Source: Flavobacteriaceae bacterium
GTDB lineage: Bacteria; Bacteroidota; Bacteroidia; Flavobacteriales; Flavobacteriaceae
Reading direction: 5' to 3'
Length of the DNA stretch: 11,048 nucleotides
Assembly: GCA_030633285.1 (NCBI GenBank)
Contig: DAOVTC010000018.1
Span: 1 to 11,048, forward strand
Part shown: in pieces, positions 6,892 through 11,048 of the stretch
Layout of the letters: the number at the start of each line of letters is the position of its first letter
How positions within the stretch are numbered: position 1 is the stretch's first letter
The notes under the pieces: generated by a model
The model's input: only the letters and a program-made list of their open reading frames with translations
Database searches by the model: none
What the model was told of the DNA's origin: nothing
Position numbers and translations under genes: made by a program

Positions 6892-9705
6892 TTGAATATT
6901 TCAAAATACATATTGGTATTATTTTTTCTTTCATTTTTTTTTGAAAGCCATTCACAAACTAATGAAATAAATATAACTGCTGAATTATTAACAGAGACTA
7001 ACCAAATTAAAATTAGTCAAGAAATTATTTATTATAATAATTCGAATGTAAATCTAGATACCATTTACTTACAAAATTGGGCAAATGCTTATAAAAACAG
7101 ACATACCTTACTTTCGAAAAGGTTGATTGAAAACTATGATAAAAGCTTGTATTTTGCAAAAATTGATAAACGAGGGTATTCTGAAATTCAAAATATCAAA
7201 TGCAATAATCAATCTGTAAAATGGAAAGAATTAGAAAAAGCCATTGATATTGTTAAAATAAACTTACCACAAACATTAAAACCAAACGATTCGGTAATAA
7301 TATCTACAAAATATACAGTAAAAATACCCATTGATAAATATACCAGATATGGATTTAATTTCAATAATTACAATTTACGCTATTGGTATTTAGCTCCGGC
7401 AGTTTACAATGGCAAGTGGCAATTAATGAGTAATTTAGACATGGATGATTTTTATATGAATCCGTCAAATTATAAAATAAATTTTAAAATACCTTTAGGC
7501 TACACTTTACATTCTGACTTACGAAGTAAGGTTGAAATTTTAAATAATTTTGTTCTATATCAATTAAAAGGTAGTAATAGAGTTGACATTGAATTAAATA
7601 TTCAATTAATAAATAATTTTTCCATTTATAAAACAGATTCGCTTGAAATAATTTCTAATTTAAAGAGTAATAAATTAATTGAAAATATTAAAACAGATGT
7701 TCTTAACAGGCAATTAGATTTTATTGAAAATTACTTAGGAAAATACCCTCATGATAAACTATTGGTTAATGACATAACTTATTTAAAAAATCCTGTTTAC
7801 GGGCTTAATCAGCTACCTAAAATGCTTACTCCTTTTACTGATGTTTTTGAATGGGATATCAAAATGTTCAAAGCATTAACAAATAGATATATTGAAAATA
7901 CTTTAATTGTAAATAAACGTGAAGATTCATGGCTGGTTGATGGAATCCAAATATTTCTTATGATGAAATATGTAAGCATGTATTACCCCGAAACAAAAGC
8001 TATAGGTAATATATCAAATATTTGGGGAATTAAAAGCTACAATATTGCCAAATTAGATTTTAATGGAAAATATCCTTTTGTTTACCAATTTTCTGCTAGA
8101 AAAAATTTAGATCAATCACTACAAACGCAAACTGACTCCTTATCTAATTTCAACCGTAAAATTGTAAATAAGTATAAAGCTGGGCTGGGTATTCGGTATT
8201 TAGATGAATATATAAAAGACAGTATTATAAAAAATAGTTTACAAGAATTTTACAACAAAAGTTCATTGCAACTAACTAAAAGTGTTTATTTTAATGAAAT
8301 ACTCCAATCGAAAACCAATAAAAATTTAAATTGGTTTTTTAATGATTATCTACAAACCGACAAAAAAATTGATTACACTATTGATAAGATTGAACAAGAT
8401 AAAGATTCAACAAAAGTTTATATTAAAAATATTAGCAATTTTACAGCTCCAGTTACTTTATACGGTATTAATAATAAATCTATAATATTTAAACAATGGA
8501 TAGAAAATATTGATTCTCTAAAAATAATAACCATTCCAAATAAAGATATTGATAGACTCTCATTAAATTATGAATATTTATATCCCGAATTAAATTTAAG
8601 AAATAATTGGAAAAAATTAGATAAAAAATTATTAAACCGCCCATTAAAATTTACATTTTTTAAAGATGTTGAAGATCCTTATTACAATCAAATATTTTAT
8701 AATTTGTTCTTTGGTTATAATTTTTATGACGGTTTACTTCTAGGGCCAGATTTATATAATCAAGCACTTTTTAAGAAAAAATGGTTATTCAATATAACTC
8801 CAACTTATGGTTTTAAGAGTAAAACTTTAACAGGATCAATTTCATTATTCTATGAATATTTGCCGCAAAACACATCAGTATACCGTTATCGTGCAGGTTT
8901 GGTAGGAAGTAAATCTCATTATGATCAGGATCTGGCTTTTAATAAATTTACACCTTTTGTTCAAATTGATTTTAATAGAAATAGCTTACGAGATGTAGGG
9001 GGAAAATCATTAATTGCTCGTTATGTTGTTGTTGATAAAGAACTTCCACTAGTTATTGAAAACCCAGAAATATACAAATACAATGTATTTGACATTAGAT
9101 ATGGCTATTCTAAACCTGATATTATCAAAGATTTAAGATATTTTGCAGATTTTCAATATTCAAATGATTTTAGTAAACTTTCATTTGATATTAGATATAG
9201 AAAATTAACAGATAAAAATAGACAATTTGATTTTCGTATGTTTTTTGGAACATTTCTACATAATGATACAGAAAGTGATTTTTTTAGTTTCGCTCTTGAC
9301 AGACCTAGTGATTACCTTTTTGATTACAGTTATCTAGGAAGATCAGAAGACTCTGGCATTTTTAGCCAACAAATAATTATTGCAGAAGGAGGATTTAAAT
9401 CAATTTTTGAAAACCAATTTGCAAACCAATGGTTATTTTCAACAAATGCAAGTATCGGTATTTGGCGATGGGTTGAAGCTTATGTTGATGGTGGATTCGT
9501 TAAAAACTATAACGAAAATGCTTATTTTAGATATGATACTGGAATAAGGTTAAATTTTGTTCACAATATTCTAGAAGTATACTTTCCTTTACAATCAAGT
9601 TTAGGATTTGAACCCAGCTTACCAAATTACAGCAGTAAAATTCGTTTTGTTTTAACTTTTAGTCCTAAAAGAATATACAATTTCATAAAACGAGGCTTTT
9701 ACTAA
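6892..9705 (+). CDS. Secreted M1-peptidase-like (probably inactive) protein with C-terminal outer-membrane barrel
   Basis: This 937-residue protein starts with a signal peptide (residues 1-21, hydrophobic core ILVLFFLSFFF, likely cleavage SHS|Q). About 22-570 looks like an M1 aminopeptidase-type ectodomain: an N-terminal beta region (DTIYLQNWANAY, RYWYLAPAVYNGKW near 163-177) and a helical part with SWLVDG (346-351), matching the family's WLNEG. The zinc motif HExxH-x18-E is lost: the positions read K327-A-L-T-N331 and D350, so peptidase activity is unlikely. From about 585 to the end (FFKDVEDPYYN onward) repeated alternating aromatic/polar strands, rich in Tyr, Phe and Gly, suggest an outer-membrane beta-barrel. 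I recall similar long proteins in Flavobacteriia. The start is TTG: an in-frame TAA lies two codons upstream and no in-frame ATG occurs near the N-terminus. No clear promoter is seen in the 115 nt after the LOG gene. Function is unknown; surface binding or assembly are guesses. Confidence 0.8.
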   Translation: MNISKYILVLFFLSFFFESHSQTNEINITAELLTETNQIKISQEIIYYNNSNVNLDTIYLQNWANAYKNRHTLLSKRLIENYDKSLYFAKIDKRGYSEIQNIKCNNQSVKWKELEKAIDIVKINLPQTLKPNDSVIISTKYTVKIPIDKYTRYGFNFNNYNLRYWYLAPAVYNGKWQLMSNLDMDDFYMNPSNYKINFKIPLGYTLHSDLRSKVEILNNFVLYQLKGSNRVDIELNIQLINNFSIYKTDSLEIISNLKSNKLIENIKTDVLNRQLDFIENYLGKYPHDKLLVNDITYLKNPVYGLNQLPKMLTPFTDVFEWDIKMFKALTNRYIENTLIVNKREDSWLVDGIQIFLMMKYVSMYYPETKAIGNISNIWGIKSYNIAKLDFNGKYPFVYQFSARKNLDQSLQTQTDSLSNFNRKIVNKYKAGLGIRYLDEYIKDSIIKNSLQEFYNKSSLQLTKSVYFNEILQSKTNKNLNWFFNDYLQTDKKIDYTIDKIEQDKDSTKVYIKNISNFTAPVTLYGINNKSIIFKQWIENIDSLKIITIPNKDIDRLSLNYEYLYPELNLRNNWKKLDKKLLNRPLKFTFFKDVEDPYYNQIFYNLFFGYNFYDGLLLGPDLYNQALFKKKWLFNITPTYGFKSKTLTGSISLFYEYLPQNTSVYRYRAGLVGSKSHYDQDLAFNKFTPFVQIDFNRNSLRDVGGKSLIARYVVVDKELPLVIENPEIYKYNVFDIRYGYSKPDIIKDLRYFADFQYSNDFSKLSFDIRYRKLTDKNRQFDFRMFFGTFLHNDTESDFFSFALDRPSDYLFDYSYLGRSEDSGIFSQQIIIAEGGFKSIFENQFANQWLFSTNASIGIWRWVEAYVDGGFVKNYNENAYFRYDTGIRLNFVHNILEVYFPLQSSLGFEPSLPNYSSKIRFVLTFSPKRIYNFIKRGFY

Positions 9706-9718
9706 ATATTTAAATTAG

Positions 9719-9734
9719 ATATTTTATAAAATAT
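9719..9734. repeat. 16-bp perfect AT palindrome after the M1-like gene
   Basis: ATATTTTATAAAATAT is its own reverse complement and lies 13 nt after the stop codon of the upstream gene. It could be a weak transcription end signal, but it has no GC stem, so a terminator call is not justified. The rest of the 163-nt spacer 9706-9868 is AT-rich, with only the promoter element noted at 9837. Confidence 0.35.
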
Positions 9735-9836
9735 ATGCTTGTATTTTGCCATATTCTTATTTTTGAATAATAACATATTTAAATACCTCACTAGCTCTCA
9801 TACAGTTAATCTAAAATATTTTTGCTATATAATTTG

Positions 9837-9844
9837 TATATTTG
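9837..9844 (+). promoter_or_regulatory. Probable promoter -7 element of the E1 gene
   Basis: TATATTTG at 9837-9844, followed by C, fits TAnnTTTG. Transcription would start near 9850, leaving a leader of about 19 nt before the ATG at 9869. The only strong TTTG nearby (9821-9824) is 12 nt away, too close for a normal -33 element, so the upstream half is unassigned. Confidence 0.5.
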
Positions 9845-9868
9845 CAAAACCTAAAAGGTCCAAAATTC

Positions 9869-11048
9869 ATGATAAATAGTACTACAGAATCTTCGCAAAA
9901 ATTATCTTTTATAGAATTTAAAAATGAAGTTTTAAATGATTATAAAATAGCATTAATTAGTAGAGAATGTAGTTTACTTGGTCGAAGAGAGGTACTTACT
10001 GGAAAAGCAAAATTTGGAATTTTTGGTGGTGGTAAAGAAGTCCCTCAATTGGCAATGGCAAAAGCATTTAAAAATGGAGATTGGCGATCAGGATATTACC
10101 GTGATCAAACTTTTATGATGGGTATAGGTGCTTTAACCGCACAACAATTATTTGCTAATCTTTATGGTGATACAGATATAGAACAAGCTCCTGAGTCTGG
10201 AGGAAGACAAATGAATAATCATTTTGCTACCCATTCTTTAAATGCAGATGGTACATGGAAAAACCTAATGGAACAAAAAAATTCCAGTGCTGATATTTCT
10301 TGTACTGCAGGGCAAATGCCTCGCTTACTGGGGCTAGCTCAAGCCTCTAAAATTTATCGTCATGTAAAAGGTTTAGAGAATTTTACTAAATTTTCAAATA
10401 AAGGAAACGAAGTAGCATGGGGTACCATTGGTAATGCAAGTACCAGTGAAGGTTTATTTTGGGAAACTATTAATGCTGCCGGAGTACTTCAAGTACCAAT
10501 GATTATTAGTATTTGGGATGATGAATATGGTATTTCAGTTCCTGCTAAATATCATACTACAAAAGAAAATATCTCTGAAATATTAAAAGGGTTCCAAAGA
10601 GAAGAAGGAACTAATGGTTTTGAAATTTTTACTGTAAAGGGTTATGATTATTCTGCACTAATTGATGTTTATGAAAAAGCAGGAAAAATAGCACGAGAAA
10701 ACCATATACCTGTGATTATCCACGTTACTGATTTAATGCAACCTATAGGGCATTCTTCATCAGGTTCACATGAACGTTACAAAAGTAGAGAAAGATTAGA
10801 ATACGAAAAAAGCATTGACTGTAATTCTAAAATGCGTGAATGGATATTGAATTATAAAATTGAAGATGAAGAAGGAAATGTAATTCGTTTTGTAGATGAT
10901 GAATCTAAACTTATTGCTATTGAAAAAGAAGCTAAAAAAGAAGTCAGACAAGCTAAACGTAGTGCATGGGATACATTTACAAGCCCAATAAAAAAGGATG
11001 GTGCTGAATTACTGGTTATTTTAAAGGAGGTTGCGCAAAACTCAAAAA
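9869..11048 (+). CDS. Thiamine-diphosphate 2-oxoacid dehydrogenase E1, alpha half (partial, 3' end cut by window)
   Basis: The open frame runs 393 codons to the window edge without a stop. It is the E1 alpha (decarboxylating) part of a pyruvate or branched-chain 2-oxoacid dehydrogenase. Visible landmarks are YRDQ at residues 77-80 (E1 alpha YR motif), the TPP/Mg region GNASTSEG at 188-195 leading to WDDEYGIS at 216-223, and the active-site loop HSSSGSHERYKSRE at 295-308. That loop aligns without gaps to the phosphorylation loop of human PDHA1 (HSMSDPGVSYRTRE). The family's GDG and N are here GNA and D. After about residue 360 the chain looks like a linker, and in Bacteroidota this gene type is usually an alpha-beta fusion of about 650-800 residues; the beta half would lie beyond the window. 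It has its own promoter-like element. The substrate (pyruvate or branched-chain 2-oxoacid) is undecided. Confidence 0.93.
   Translation, partial: MINSTTESSQKLSFIEFKNEVLNDYKIALISRECSLLGRREVLTGKAKFGIFGGGKEVPQLAMAKAFKNGDWRSGYYRDQTFMMGIGALTAQQLFANLYGDTDIEQAPESGGRQMNNHFATHSLNADGTWKNLMEQKNSSADISCTAGQMPRLLGLAQASKIYRHVKGLENFTKFSNKGNEVAWGTIGNASTSEGLFWETINAAGVLQVPMIISIWDDEYGISVPAKYHTTKENISEILKGFQREEGTNGFEIFTVKGYDYSALIDVYEKAGKIARENHIPVIIHVTDLMQPIGHSSSGSHERYKSRERLEYEKSIDCNSKMREWILNYKIEDEEGNVIRFVDDESKLIAIEKEAKKEVRQAKRSAWDTFTSPIKKDGAELLVILKEVAQNSK

Noticed and set aside
1..11048. Novel defence, mobile or biosynthetic system
   Set aside because: All large frames belong to recognisable or housekeeping families apart from the M1-like barrel protein. 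I saw no transposase, integrase, CRISPR repeats, tRNA, nuclease-helicase sets or toxin-antitoxin pairs.

Overview
The window is a piece of chromosome from an AT-rich member of the Bacteroidota, most likely the Flavobacteriaceae. Four things point there: the 16S rRNA 5' end, several TAnnTTTG (-7) promoter elements, no clear Shine-Dalgarno sites, and proteins of a flavobacterial type (a short PspC protein ending in SVFDL, a UvrA with CPTTG in its first zinc module, and a 2-oxoacid dehydrogenase E1 with a GNAS/WDDEYG cofactor motif). The genus cannot be fixed from the sequence alone.

Layout. Positions 1-368 are the 5' end of a 16S rRNA gene on the minus strand. Positions 369-771 hold its leader and promoter region, with one well-formed promoter, a second possible one, a boxA-like element and inverted repeats. 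Upstream of it on the same strand lies a compact three-gene set, transcribed in the order PspC-domain membrane protein (2941-2714), two-TM potassium channel with an RCK domain (2710-1712) and RmlD-like NAD(P)-dependent reductase (1698-772), with gaps of 3 and 13 nt. A 238-bp divergent intergenic region (2942-3179) carries a heptamer repeat, a GC-rich palindrome and a perfect 10-bp inverted repeat. It separates this set from the plus-strand genes uvrA (3180-6020), a LOG-family nucleotide phosphoribohydrolase (6063-6776), a large secreted protein joining an M1-peptidase-like domain to a probable outer-membrane barrel (6892-9705), and the first half of a 2-oxoacid dehydrogenase E1 gene (9869 to the window end).

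How the genes relate. The content is mainly housekeeping: ribosome synthesis, nucleotide excision repair, nucleotide salvage or signalling, potassium flux and central 2-oxoacid oxidation. I see no CRISPR array, transposase, prophage, toxin-antitoxin pair or recognisable defence system. The observations most worth checking are at residue level. The E1 protein appears to have exchanged the Asp and Asn of its Mg-TPP motif. The M1-like protein has lost the zinc ligands at the expected HExxH-x18-E spacing. UvrA lacks one cysteine of its first zinc module. In the non-coding DNA, the 16S leader can pair with the first bases of mature 16S, and the intergenic region before uvrA has palindromic structure that may be a dispersed repeat.
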